Part shown: positions 36,565 through 45,420 of the stretch, piece by piece
Numbering within the stretch: position 1 is the stretch's first letter
Layout of the letters: the number at the start of each line of letters is the position of its first letter
Source: Pseudomonas capeferrum
GTDB taxonomy: Bacteria; Pseudomonadota; Gammaproteobacteria; Pseudomonadales; Pseudomonadaceae
Assembly: GCF_013523055.1 (NCBI RefSeq)
Contig: NZ_JAAMQM010000013.1
Span: 1-64,000, forward strand
Direction of reading: 5' to 3'
DNA length: 64,000 nt
Notes under the pieces: model-generated
What the model saw: the letters and a program-made list of their open reading frames with translations, nothing else
Told to the model about the DNA's origin: nothing
Database searches by the model: none
Position numbers and translations under genes: made by a program

Positions 36565-37542
36565 ATGACAAGCCTCCCCCTCGATCGCTTGGAACTGCAA
36601 GTCAAACGTGTGTGGGCCGAAGCCAAGGACGTTGCCGTTCTTGAGCTGGTGGCCCCTGACGGCCGCGACTTGCCTGCTTTCACCCCAGGCGCCCACCTGG
36701 AGCTGTTCTTGCGCAACGGCCTGATCCGCCATTATTCGCTGCTCAATGATTGCATCGAGCGCCACCGTTACCTGATCGCCGTGGGCCTGAGCGCGAACAG
36801 TCGAGGCGGCTCGCGGTTCATCCACGCTTCGCTGCGCCACGACGATCGCCTGCAGACCAGCGTGCCACGCAACAACTTCATGCTCGACCCACAGGCTCAG
36901 CGTTACTGCTTCGTTGCCGGAGGCATAGGCATCACTCCCATCCTGGCGATGATCCGCTGGTGCCAGCGTGAAGAGCGACCCTGGCGGCTGATCTATTCAG
37001 TACGCAGCCTGCAACGTGCCGCCTTCTACGAACAACTCCTCGAGATTGACCCGGCTCGCGTGCAGTGGCATGTGACCGACCAACAGGACGGCCGCTACCT
37101 GGACGCAGCCAGGGTGATCGATTCGCTGGACACCGACGAACAACTCTATTGCTGTGGCCCGGAGCCATTGATGACAGCTATCCGGGACGTTGGCGAGGCC
37201 GTGGCCGCGCAGCTGCATTTCGAATGGTTTTCCGCGCCTTCCCAGCCCACCGCCCAGGCTCATGCCGACGCACCGGGCGGCTTTGACATCCACTTGCGCA
37301 AAAGCGGCCTTCACCTGCGGGTCGGCCCCGAGCAAAGCATCCTCGAAGCCTTGGAGGAAAACGGCCTGGAGCCGCCATACGCGTGTCGTTCCGGGATCTG
37401 CCGCACCTGCGAGACACGGGTTTGCGAAGGTGAACCGGACCATCGTGACCTGATCCTGAGCGATCAGGAGCGTGCCGCGGGCGACTGCCTTTTGATCTGC
37501 GTCTCGCGTGCCCACAGCCCGAGTCTGGTACTCGACCTCTGA
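36565..37542 (+). CDS. VanB-type oxidoreductase (FMN/NAD/2Fe-2S reductase)
   Basis: A 325-residue class IA reductase that passes electrons from NAD(P)H to a Rieske oxygenase. The flavin domain has RHYSLLN and YLIAVGLSANSRGGSRFIHA. The nucleotide domain has CFVAGGIGITPILAMIRW and LYCCGPEPLMTAI. A C-terminal plant-type ferredoxin carries YACRSGICRTCETRVCEGE and a fourth Cys in GDCLLICVSRA. Order FMN-NAD-2Fe2S is that of VanB and phthalate dioxygenase reductase. The oxygenase gene starts 30 bases downstream, so the pair is one enzyme system. Confidence 0.92.
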   Translation: MTSLPLDRLELQVKRVWAEAKDVAVLELVAPDGRDLPAFTPGAHLELFLRNGLIRHYSLLNDCIERHRYLIAVGLSANSRGGSRFIHASLRHDDRLQTSVPRNNFMLDPQAQRYCFVAGGIGITPILAMIRWCQREERPWRLIYSVRSLQRAAFYEQLLEIDPARVQWHVTDQQDGRYLDAARVIDSLDTDEQLYCCGPEPLMTAIRDVGEAVAAQLHFEWFSAPSQPTAQAHADAPGGFDIHLRKSGLHLRVGPEQSILEALEENGLEPPYACRSGICRTCETRVCEGEPDHRDLILSDQERAAGDCLLICVSRAHSPSLVLDL

Positions 37543-37572
37543 ATACTTGGGAAACCTTTCAGGACATCGATC

Positions 37573-38739
37573 ATGACTTTACCTAGCGAACACCTCATCG
37601 CCAGTTCTCGCAAAGCGAGCAGCCTCCTGGCCAATCGCGACACCCCCTTCATCTTCAACGAATGGTACGTCGCTGCTTTCAGCAATGAAGTGGGTCGGGA
37701 GCTGATGCCTCGCATGCTGCTGGGCAAACGCGTGGTTCTCTATCGCACGCTGGCGGGAGAAGCCATCGCGCTTGAAGACCGCTGTGCGCACCGTTCCTTT
37801 GCGCTTTCGCGCAGCCGCCTGGAGGGCGACGACATTATCTGCGGCTATCACGGTTTCCGCTACGACAGCGCCGGTGATCTGGTGGAGGTGCCTTCGCAAA
37901 AAGCCTGCCCGCGCGGCGTCGGAGTACGGCGTTACACCCTGGTCGAAAAAGGCCCGCTACTGTGGATCTGGCTGGGCGATCAGGCCCTGGCCGATGAGGC
38001 CCGCCTACCTTGTCAGCCGTGGATCGAGGCGCCGAACTGGGAATCCACATCTGGCTATTTCCACCACCCCGGCAACTACGTGAGCATGCATGAGAATCTT
38101 CTCGACCTGACCCACCTGACGTTTCTGCATGCTGCCACCATCGGCACTCCGGACTACGCCAGCGCGCCCTTCCGGCTTGATCTGAAGGAAGGCCACTACA
38201 AGCTCATCCGCGACGTGGTGCCCACCACCCTGTCACCGGTCTGGGGCAAGACCACCGGCCTTGACGGCTGCAACACAGCGGCCAGGATCGTGACGTCCGA
38301 ATTTCTCTCGCCTGGGCTGCACCAAGTCAGCGTGACCTTCTACGACTCGGCACTGAGCCCGCAGTCGCGTAGCGAATACCACATCCATACCGCACACATT
38401 CTCACGCCGGAAACCCAGAACTCCATGCACTACTTCATCGTCCATGGCCGCGACTTCGCGCAGGACGACGAGAAGCTCGGGGACTTCATGCACGAGCAAC
38501 TGTTTGCCGCGTTCAACGAGGACGTGGAAGGAATGGGGGCCTTGGAAGAACGCTTGGGCGACGTGGACGAAGGTCATTACGAAATTTCCGTGGCCAGCGA
38601 CGCGCCGGCGGTGGCCGCCAGGATCTACCTGAAAAAACGCGCCACCCAAGAGCACCAGGCTCGGCAAGCCCTGAGCGCAGGTGGCGCCGACTGTCGAGCG
38701 ACTGCAGAACATTCTGAATTGCCGATCGGCACGCCTTGA
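37573..38739 (+). CDS. Rieske non-heme iron oxygenase, VanA-like alpha subunit
   Basis: A 388-residue oxygenase. The Rieske ligands are CAHRSF and CGYHGFRYD, and the mononuclear iron ligands sit in HENLLDLTHLTFLHAATIG (D-x-x-H-x-x-x-x-H). No separate beta subunit is encoded, as in homotrimeric demethylases such as VanA, dicamba monooxygenase or TsaM. It is about 30 residues longer than typical VanA because of a tail after LKKRATQEHQARQAL. The reaction is probably O- or N-demethylation or ring hydroxylation of an aromatic acid. The substrate cannot be assigned from sequence. Confidence 0.9.
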   Translation: MTLPSEHLIASSRKASSLLANRDTPFIFNEWYVAAFSNEVGRELMPRMLLGKRVVLYRTLAGEAIALEDRCAHRSFALSRSRLEGDDIICGYHGFRYDSAGDLVEVPSQKACPRGVGVRRYTLVEKGPLLWIWLGDQALADEARLPCQPWIEAPNWESTSGYFHHPGNYVSMHENLLDLTHLTFLHAATIGTPDYASAPFRLDLKEGHYKLIRDVVPTTLSPVWGKTTGLDGCNTAARIVTSEFLSPGLHQVSVTFYDSALSPQSRSEYHIHTAHILTPETQNSMHYFIVHGRDFAQDDEKLGDFMHEQLFAAFNEDVEGMGALEERLGDVDEGHYEISVASDAPAVAARIYLKKRATQEHQARQALSAGGADCRATAEHSELPIGTP

Positions 38740-38772
38740 CTCCATCGATAACAACAACCGAAGAGGCTTCAC

Positions 38773-39177
38773 ATGAACCAGGAAAGATTCGACAAGGGCA
38801 TCGCCCTACGCCGCGAAATGTTCGGCCCACAGGGAGCCGAAATGCAGATCGAGGCCGCGACCGACTTTACCCGTCCACTGCAGGAACTGGTGACCGAGCA
38901 CTGCTTCGGCAACATCTGGCAGCGTCCAGGTTTCAGCAAGAAAGAACGCAGCCTGCTGACCCTGGCGATGCTGGCGGCACTGGGCCGGTCTCACGAGATC
39001 GGCATCCATACCCGCGGCGCGCTCGCCAACGGCGCCACCGAAGAAGAGTTGCGCGAGCTGTTCCTGCATGTGTCGCTGTATTGCGGCATCCCCGCTTCGG
39101 TGGACTGCTTCATCGTCGCCCAGCCTATCCTGGCGCAACACGCCGAGCGCAACGCAGGTGAACATCATGGCCAATGA
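38773..39177 (+). CDS. Carboxymuconolactone decarboxylase-family protein
   Basis: A 134-residue CMD-family protein of the PcaC branch: RRREMFG-like start (ALRREMFGPQGAEMQIE), VTEHCFGNIWQRPGFSKKER, SLLTLAMLAALGRSHEIGIH, then GATEEELRELFLHVSLYCGI. It lacks the CxxC of AhpD peroxidases, which favours a decarboxylase or lactonising role on a ring-cleavage product. It follows the oxygenase by 34 bases, and its stop overlaps the next start. Confidence 0.88.
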   Translation: MNQERFDKGIALRREMFGPQGAEMQIEAATDFTRPLQELVTEHCFGNIWQRPGFSKKERSLLTLAMLAALGRSHEIGIHTRGALANGATEEELRELFLHVSLYCGIPASVDCFIVAQPILAQHAERNAGEHHGQ

Positions 39178-40060
39178 ACGTATCGGGTTCATCGGCCTGG
39201 GCAATATGGGCTGGCACATGGCAAGCAATCTGGTACGCGCCGGCCATGACGTCCATGTCCATGATTCGCAGCCCGAGACCAGCCAACGCTTCAACCAGCA
39301 GGTCGGCGGCCATGTCGCGACGACCTTGGCACACTTGGCAGAAGCCAGCGACATAGTGATCACCATGCTGCCCAATGGGCAGGTAGTGCGCGAGGTGACC
39401 CTGGGTAGCGGCAACGGGGACGACCGTCTGCTGGACCATCTCGAGCCCGGCACGGTGCTGATCGATATGAGCTCCTCGGATCCCAGCGACAGCCGGCAAT
39501 TACAAGCAGCCTTGAGCGAAGCCGGGATCGTGCTGCTCGATGCTCCAGTCTCCGGCGCAGTACCGCGTGCCGAGGCTGGCACCTTGACCATCATGCTTGG
39601 AGCCCCGCCCGCCTATTCGCTGGACAAGGTCAAGGCAGTCCTTGGCGCCATGGGCAACAAGGTGGTCGAGACCGGCCCGGTCGGCTCCGGCCACGCCATG
39701 AAGGCATTGAACAACTATGTGGCGGCCATCGGTCTGTCGGCGGCGTCAGAAGCCATCAAGATCGGCGCCCTGTTCGGCCTCGAGGCGAAAACCATGGTCG
39801 ACATCATGAGTACCTCCACCGGCAAGAATTTTGCCATCGAACACATCTTCCCCGCGCACATCCTGGAGGCGCAATTCAATACCGGTTTCAAGCTTTCGTT
39901 ACTCGAAAAAGACGTAGGTATCGCCCGACACATGGCTGAGTCCAGCCAAGCCGCAGCCCCTTTCATCGAGCTCACCTCGCGCGAATGGCGCCGTGCTCGC
40001 CAGCAGTTGGGAGAGGTGGCTGACAACTCCGAATATTTCAAATACGCCCTGGGCATCTGA
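39167..40060 (+). CDS. Beta-hydroxyacid dehydrogenase (3-hydroxyisobutyrate/GarR type)
   Basis: A 297-residue NAD(P)-dependent dehydrogenase. The Rossmann motif is IGFIGLGNMGWHMASNLVRA, the substrate loop DAPVSGAVPRAEAGTLTIML, and the catalytic Lys is in GSGHAMKALNNYVAAI. The family oxidises hydroxy acids such as tartronate semialdehyde, 3-hydroxyisobutyrate or 6-hydroxynicotinate-pathway intermediates. Its ATG lies 11 bases inside the CMD gene, giving an overlap typical of coupled translation. Confidence 0.9.
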   Translation: MANERIGFIGLGNMGWHMASNLVRAGHDVHVHDSQPETSQRFNQQVGGHVATTLAHLAEASDIVITMLPNGQVVREVTLGSGNGDDRLLDHLEPGTVLIDMSSSDPSDSRQLQAALSEAGIVLLDAPVSGAVPRAEAGTLTIMLGAPPAYSLDKVKAVLGAMGNKVVETGPVGSGHAMKALNNYVAAIGLSAASEAIKIGALFGLEAKTMVDIMSTSTGKNFAIEHIFPAHILEAQFNTGFKLSLLEKDVGIARHMAESSQAAAPFIELTSREWRRARQQLGEVADNSEYFKYALGI

Positions 40061-40141
40061 TACCCATCGCAGCCTGAACCGTCAGCCAGCGTGATACGGA
40101 TGGCCGCTGGCCGACCGAAAATAACAAGAAGAGGTAACGTC

Positions 40142-41191
40142 ATGAAGATCGCAAAGTCCTTGACCATGCTCATGGTCTGTACCAGCGCCTCGCTGGCTCA
40201 GGCCGACGACACCTACATCCTCAAGGTGGCGCACTTCCTGCCCGCCAGCTCCAACGCTCAGCAAAACGCTATACAGCCATGGTGTGACGAGCTGGCCAAG
40301 GAGTCCGACAACCGACTCAAATGCCAGATCTACCCCTCCATGCAGTTGGGCGGCACTCCCGCGCAGCTGCCCGATCAGGTACGCAACGGCATCGCCGACA
40401 TTGTATGGACGGTGCCGGGCTATTCCTCTGGGCGGTTCCCGCGCAGTGAGGCGGTGGAGCTGCCGTTCATGTTGCCGGCCAATGGTGCGCTGGGCTCGCA
40501 GATCATCTGGGATTTCTATGAGCAATCCCTGCAGGCCGACTACAAGGACTACAAGGTCCTGGCCATGCACAGCGACGCTGGCACCCAGTTGCACTTGGCC
40601 AATGCCCCCGTGCTGTCTCTGGAAGACTTCAAAGGCCTGAAAGTACGTGCCTCATCACGCATGGCCGCCAAGTTGATCAGTGCCATGGGTGCTTCCCCGG
40701 TCAGTATGCCGGCGTCTCAATTGACCGAATCTCTGTCCAAGGGGGTGATCGATGGTGCGCTAGTGGGCTGGGAGCTGATACCTGCCCTGAAAATCGATGA
40801 AGTTGCCCCCGTGCACACCGAGCCCAAGGCCGATCAACCGATTTTCTACACCTCCCTGCTCAGCCTGCTGATGAACAAGAAACGCTACGAAGCCCTGCCC
40901 GCGGATCTGCGCGCCTTGATCGATCGCAAGTCCGGCCGTGAGCTGTCGGTCCGGTTCGGACGAACCTGGGACAAGGAGGCCGAACGGGCCAGGGCCATGG
41001 TGCTCCAGCGCGGTGCAGACGCCATCCGAGTGATCGACGATGCCCAGTATCAGCGCATGCGCGAAAGCGGCGATCCCGTGATCCGGACCTGGGCCGAAGA
41101 CAAGAAGAACATCAACGGCAGTCAACTGGTCGAGTCGCTGCGCAGTATCGCCGCGGCTGCGACAGCGGCTGCAACCGCCAGCCGGCAATAA
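40142..41191 (+). CDS. TRAP transporter solute-binding protein (DctP family)
   Basis: A 349-residue periplasmic receptor with signal peptide MKIAKSLTMLMVCTSASLAQ (cleavage near AQA-DD). The mature part has YILKVAHFLPASSNAQQNAI, QIYPSMQLGGTPAQLPDQV and the conserved LKVRASSRMAAKLISAMGAS block with the carboxylate-binding Arg. TRAP receptors bind organic anions, often aromatic or alpha-keto acids. The first of three transporter genes in the order P-Q-M; AGAGG precedes the ATG. Confidence 0.92.
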   Translation: MKIAKSLTMLMVCTSASLAQADDTYILKVAHFLPASSNAQQNAIQPWCDELAKESDNRLKCQIYPSMQLGGTPAQLPDQVRNGIADIVWTVPGYSSGRFPRSEAVELPFMLPANGALGSQIIWDFYEQSLQADYKDYKVLAMHSDAGTQLHLANAPVLSLEDFKGLKVRASSRMAAKLISAMGASPVSMPASQLTESLSKGVIDGALVGWELIPALKIDEVAPVHTEPKADQPIFYTSLLSLLMNKKRYEALPADLRALIDRKSGRELSVRFGRTWDKEAERARAMVLQRGADAIRVIDDAQYQRMRESGDPVIRTWAEDKKNINGSQLVESLRSIAAAATAAATASRQ

Positions 41192-41200
41192 GGGGGCAGC

Positions 41201-41740
41201 ATGAGCCATAGCATTGCGCTGGATAAACCTGTCACAGACTTTCACCGTCTGCCTTGGCCAACCCGTCAGTTGGACAGACTGGCCAGGCTGTTCGCCTATG
41301 CAGGAGGCATCTTGTTCCTGCTTTTGCTGGGCATGTCGCTGATTTCCATTCTGGGTCGCAAGCTGTGGGCGATGCCGGTCAACGGCGATATGGAATTGAT
41401 GGAAATGGGCGCGGCCGTGGCGATTGCCGCTTTCCTGCCGTATTGCGCGATTCGCGGGGACCACATCAAGGTCGAGGCCTTTACCAACTGGGCCAGTGCT
41501 GCGGCACGGCGTTGGCTGGATGCCATAGCGTATGGGCTGTTCACCGGTGTTGCCGCCTTGTTGACCTGGCGCACCGGATTACAGGTGGTCGAGGCCCACG
41601 AGAACCTGGATAGCAGCGCGTTGCTGGCGATACCGCTGTGGATGGCGTTAGCGGGGATCGTCCCAAGCCTGGTACTGCTGACCCTGTGCACCGCCTGTCG
41701 CTGCTACGCGTCCCTCGCCAGCCAGGAGCTGCCGACATGA
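41201..41740 (+). CDS. TRAP transporter small permease (DctQ family)
   Basis: A 179-residue four-helix membrane protein. Helices are visible at LFAYAGGILFLLLLGMSLIS, MEMGAAVAIAAFLPYCAI, IAYGLFTGVAALLTWRTGL and IPLWMALAGIVPSLVLLTLC. The sequence IRGDHIKVEAF is the usual DctQ marker. It overlaps the large permease gene by 4 bases. Confidence 0.9.
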   Translation: MSHSIALDKPVTDFHRLPWPTRQLDRLARLFAYAGGILFLLLLGMSLISILGRKLWAMPVNGDMELMEMGAAVAIAAFLPYCAIRGDHIKVEAFTNWASAAARRWLDAIAYGLFTGVAALLTWRTGLQVVEAHENLDSSALLAIPLWMALAGIVPSLVLLTLCTACRCYASLASQELPT

Positions 41741-43059
41741 GCGCGCTGGCCATCGGCCTATGGATCTTCAGCGGCCTGCTGTTATTGCTGGTTCTGCGCA
41801 TACACGTCGGCATTGCCATGTTGTTGGCCGGTGCCGCCTGTTTCCTGATCATGAACCAGGGAGATGTACAGGCGCTGTTCTATACCCTCAACAACCTCAC
41901 CTTCGCGCGGCTGTCCAACTACGATCTGGCGGTCATTCCGCTGTTCGTGCTGATGGGTCAGTTCTCCACCCATGGTGGCCTGTCCAAGGCGTTGTTCCGC
42001 TGCGCGTCGGCCTTTATCGGACATTGGCGCGGGGGCCTGGCATTGTCGGCGATCGGCGCGTGCGCGGGGTTCGGCGCGATCTGCGGATCGTCGCTGGCCA
42101 CCGCCGCCACCATGGGCCAGGTAGCCTTGCCGGAGCTACGTCGACATCGCTATTCCGACCGACTGGCCACCGGAGCGGTCGCCGCGGGCGGCACGCTGGG
42201 CATTCTGATTCCGCCGTCGGTACCGCTGATCATCTATGCGGTGCTGACCCAGGAGTCGATCGCCAAGTTGTTCATCGCTGCGGTGATTCCGGGTGTCATC
42301 GCCATAGTCGGCTACCTGCTGATCATCAGTGTCATCGTCAATCTGGACAAGCAGGCCTGCCAGCCCGCCCAGAAAGCCAGCTGGCACGAACGACTGGTGT
42401 CGTTTGCCCAGATCACACCGATCCTGATGACGTTCCTCGTGGTCATCGTCGGTATCTATGGCGGCTGGGCCAACCCTACCGAAGCGGCTTCCATCGGTGC
42501 CGCCGCCTGTGGGCTGCTGGCAGCATTCAAAGGCGATCTCGGTATCGAAGGGCTGCGCAAGAGTCTGCTGGGCACCGCGCAATCGACCGGCATGATCTTC
42601 CTGGTCCTGCTTGGCGCCGACCTGCTCAACTCCGGCCTGGCGTTGACGCAGATGCCGGTTGACCTGGCCATGTGGGTCTTGGACAGCAACCTGGCGCCGT
42701 TGCTGGTGCTCTCGGTCATCCTGATGATCTATCTGGTGCTTGGCTGCGTGATGGATGCACTGGCGATGATCCTGCTGACCATTCCGATCTTCTATCCCAT
42801 GATCATGGGGCTGGAGTTCTTCGGCATGAGCCACGACGAGAAATCGATCTGGTTCGGGATCCTGGCCCTGATGGTGGTGGAAATCGGCCTGATCCATCCG
42901 CCCTTGGGCATGAACCTGTTCATCGTCAACAAGATTGCTCGCGACGTTCCCTATATGGAAACCGCCAAAGGCGTACTGCCGTTTCTTGCCTCGGACCTGG
43001 TGCGCATCGTTCTGATCCTGCTGGTGCCAAGCGTTGCGCTCTGGCTGCTGCACCTCTGA
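41737..43059 (+). CDS. TRAP transporter large permease (DctM family)
   Basis: A 440-residue membrane protein with about 12 helices. Markers are LAVIPLFVLMGQFSTHGGLS, GFGAICGSSLATAATMGQVA and GTLGILIPPSVPLIIYAVLT, and a C-terminal VVEIGLIHPPLGMNLFIVN. It forms the sodium-driven channel with DctQ and accepts substrate from the periplasmic receptor encoded upstream. Confidence 0.92.
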   Translation: MSALAIGLWIFSGLLLLLVLRIHVGIAMLLAGAACFLIMNQGDVQALFYTLNNLTFARLSNYDLAVIPLFVLMGQFSTHGGLSKALFRCASAFIGHWRGGLALSAIGACAGFGAICGSSLATAATMGQVALPELRRHRYSDRLATGAVAAGGTLGILIPPSVPLIIYAVLTQESIAKLFIAAVIPGVIAIVGYLLIISVIVNLDKQACQPAQKASWHERLVSFAQITPILMTFLVVIVGIYGGWANPTEAASIGAAACGLLAAFKGDLGIEGLRKSLLGTAQSTGMIFLVLLGADLLNSGLALTQMPVDLAMWVLDSNLAPLLVLSVILMIYLVLGCVMDALAMILLTIPIFYPMIMGLEFFGMSHDEKSIWFGILALMVVEIGLIHPPLGMNLFIVNKIARDVPYMETAKGVLPFLASDLVRIVLILLVPSVALWLLHL

Positions 43060-43099
43060 CCCAACAATGCTGATAACAATAAAAACTGGGGAGCACTCC

Positions 43100-44356
43100 A
43101 TGCATCATTCCTGCAACTTCCTGATCGGCCTGGGCGGCCCACTGCTGGCGAGCCTGATGGTCAGTCCTGCCGCGCAAGCCGACTTCAGCAATGACAGCCA
43201 GGCTACGCTCGACCTTCGCAACTTCTACATGAACCGTGACTTCCGCCAGCAGGGCGCGGTGCAATCCCAGGCAGGCAGCTGGTCACAAGCATTCATGTTC
43301 CGCTTTCAGTCAGGTTTTACCGACGGGCCGGTGGGCCTGGGCCTGGATGCGCTGGGTCTGCTGGGGGTCAAGCTGGATTCGGGCCGCGGCCGCAGCGGTG
43401 ACGGCACCCTGCCCTATGGCCCCACCTCCGGGCGTCCGGTCGACGACTACAGCCACCTGGGCGTGACCGCCAAGCTCCGTTACTCGAAATCGCTCCTCAG
43501 TGTCGGCATCCTGACCCCCACCCTGCCAGTGGTGTTCCGCGACGATGCGCGGCTCATGCCGCAGACGTTCGACGGTGCACTGGTCGAGTCCAAGGAAATC
43601 GATGGCCTGACCCTGACCGCCGGGCAGCTGTGGAAATCGCGTACTCGCGAGTCGGCAGGCAGTGACAACATGTATATCGGAGGGCGCAGCGCCGCCTTCG
43701 ACAGCGACGAGTTCAACCTTGCTGGTCTGACCTACGCGCTCACGCCGACCCTGAGCGCTACCTATTTCTATGGTGAGCTGAAGGATTTCTACCAGCAGCA
43801 CTACGTGGGGCTTTTGCACCAGTTGCCCTTGAGCGAAGGCGTTTCGCTGATTACCGACGCGCGTTACTTCGACAGCTCGACCGAGGGCTCAGGCCTGGCC
43901 GGCAGTGTCGACAACCGCAACTTCAATATCATGAGCACCCTGAAAACAGGCGGCCACCGCTTCGGTCTGGCCTATCAGCACATGAGCGGGGAGGACGCCT
44001 TCCCTACCCTTAACGGTTATACCCCGCCGTATACCGCCAACCTGGTGACGGTCGGTACCTTCACCGCCGCCGAGGAGAAGTCCTGGCAAGCGCGCTACGA
44101 CTATGACTTCGCGGCCTTGGGCATACCGGGGCTGAGCTTCATGAGCCGTTATGTCAAGGGCACCGACATCCGCCGCAGCGCCGGCCTGAGCGACGGCCGC
44201 GAATGGGAGCGCGACATCGATCTGGCGTATGTGATCCAGGGCGGACCGTTGGCAGGCGTGGGCATGAAATGGCGCAATGCGGTGTACCGGACCAGCTATA
44301 CCAGCGACATCGATGAAACCCGCATCTTCCTGACCTATACCCTCAAGCTCTGGTAA
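43100..44356 (+). CDS. OprD-family outer-membrane porin
   Basis: A 418-residue substrate-specific porin. It has the signal peptide MHHSCNFLIGLGGPLLASLM ending near AQA, the strand motif LDLRNFYMNRDFRQQGAVQS and FMFRFQSGFTDGPVGLGLDA with LDSGRGRSGDGTLPYG. It ends with the aromatic C-terminal residue (TYTLKLW) required for insertion by the Bam complex. OprD relatives take up small carboxylates and aromatic acids. It closes the operon, giving the TRAP substrate a way across the outer membrane. Confidence 0.92.
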   Translation: MHHSCNFLIGLGGPLLASLMVSPAAQADFSNDSQATLDLRNFYMNRDFRQQGAVQSQAGSWSQAFMFRFQSGFTDGPVGLGLDALGLLGVKLDSGRGRSGDGTLPYGPTSGRPVDDYSHLGVTAKLRYSKSLLSVGILTPTLPVVFRDDARLMPQTFDGALVESKEIDGLTLTAGQLWKSRTRESAGSDNMYIGGRSAAFDSDEFNLAGLTYALTPTLSATYFYGELKDFYQQHYVGLLHQLPLSEGVSLITDARYFDSSTEGSGLAGSVDNRNFNIMSTLKTGGHRFGLAYQHMSGEDAFPTLNGYTPPYTANLVTVGTFTAAEEKSWQARYDYDFAALGIPGLSFMSRYVKGTDIRRSAGLSDGREWERDIDLAYVIQGGPLAGVGMKWRNAVYRTSYTSDIDETRIFLTYTLKLW

Positions 44357-44360
44357 TGGA

Positions 44361-44389
44361 CGAGGCCGAAGGCGAACCCTTCGGCCTCG
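44361..44389. terminator. Terminator between convergent porin and outer-membrane protein genes
   Basis: Twelve-base perfect stem CGAGGCCGAAGG / CCTTCGGCCTCG with a 5-base loop, 4 bases past the porin stop. It lies between convergent genes and may act both ways. Confidence 0.75.
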
Positions 44390-44451
44390 CTCGCAGCGGG
44401 TCCGGCGCTCCGGCAAGGTACGCTGTGCACAGTCAGTCGACAGACACCCGA

Positions 44452-45321
44452 TCAGTAGATATAAGCCAGACGCAATTGCAACGAATGATCGGTCATCGGC
44501 CCGGAGCGCACCTCGACGTCACGCCAGTACTGCCCCATCACCTGCCACTGCTTGCCGAGCATGGTCGTGGCCGATACACCGACCGTGCCGTTGTCATGGC
44601 TGGTATCCAGCGTCAACCCGTCGAGGGTCTCGCGCGAGCCCCAGTTGTGCCGATACGACAGCGCCACCCAGGTCTGCGGCGTGAAGTTATAGCGCAGGTG
44701 GTTGTGCAGCTGGATCAGCGGCTCCCGATGGGCATCCGTGTCACGCTGATTTTCATAGAACTCGGTCTCGGCGATCACGTCCCAGGTCCATCGCTCGTTG
44801 AAACCGTGTACGTAGCCGACCTGGAAGTCCGCAGCCCAGCGATTGCCACTGAGGGCAAAACCCTGGTTCTTGTCGTCACCGGTAGGCGCGGTGATGAACA
44901 CCGACCAGCCAAGATGACGATTGCGTTCCATGTCCGCCAAAGTCCAGACGGTGCCGCCGAAGGTGATGTCCCCGATGCCTTCGTTGTTCTGCCCGGTGGC
45001 GCCGATCTCCTGGCGGCCATAGGGAATGATGATCTGCGGGTCCCAGATCAGCCCCGTGTCAAAGAACTCGGTAAAGTGCACCAGACGCAGCACTTCGACG
45101 GTCAGGTCCAGATCGAGGTTGTCGGCTACGCGCTTGCCCCCCATGTACGATCGGTCGATGCGCGGATTCTGCTGGTAGACGATCGCCAGGTCCGTACCCG
45201 GCGGCAACGCCGCATAGTCGCCGGAGTCCGGTCGGACATCGGCAACCCCCTGATTGGCAACCAAAGCCATTAACAACGAGCACGGCGCTACACCGCTCTT
45301 GATCGAGAAAAGCGCTTTCAT
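44452..45321 (-). CDS. Outer-membrane protein of the Phenol_MetA_deg/SphA-like transporter family
   Basis: A 289-residue beta-barrel protein with a signal peptide (about 1-27, ending VANQGVA). The mature part has the family marks PPGTDLAIVYQQNPRIDRSY, IIIPYGRQEIGATGQNNEGI, GDITFGGTVWTL and GWSVFITAPTGDDKNQGFAL, and ends in RLAYIY. The family is frequent next to aromatic degradation genes and is assumed to bring hydrophobic substrates through the outer membrane. The gene lies downstream of the quinoprotein dehydrogenase on the same strand (99-base gap), suggesting a functional pair. Confidence 0.85.
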   Translation of the reverse strand: MKALFSIKSGVAPCSLLMALVANQGVADVRPDSGDYAALPPGTDLAIVYQQNPRIDRSYMGGKRVADNLDLDLTVEVLRLVHFTEFFDTGLIWDPQIIIPYGRQEIGATGQNNEGIGDITFGGTVWTLADMERNRHLGWSVFITAPTGDDKNQGFALSGNRWAADFQVGYVHGFNERWTWDVIAETEFYENQRDTDAHREPLIQLHNHLRYNFTPQTWVALSYRHNWGSRETLDGLTLDTSHDNGTVGVSATTMLGKQWQVMGQYWRDVEVRSGPMTDHSLQLRLAYIY

Positions 45322-45420
45322 AGGTTCACCTGTCTACCGAGTATTGTTATTGGAACGGGTTAGGCGTGGTGGATGGAGGGTTGCGTTCGACGAGCGTCAA
45401 GCCGAACGCCACCTCCTGGC

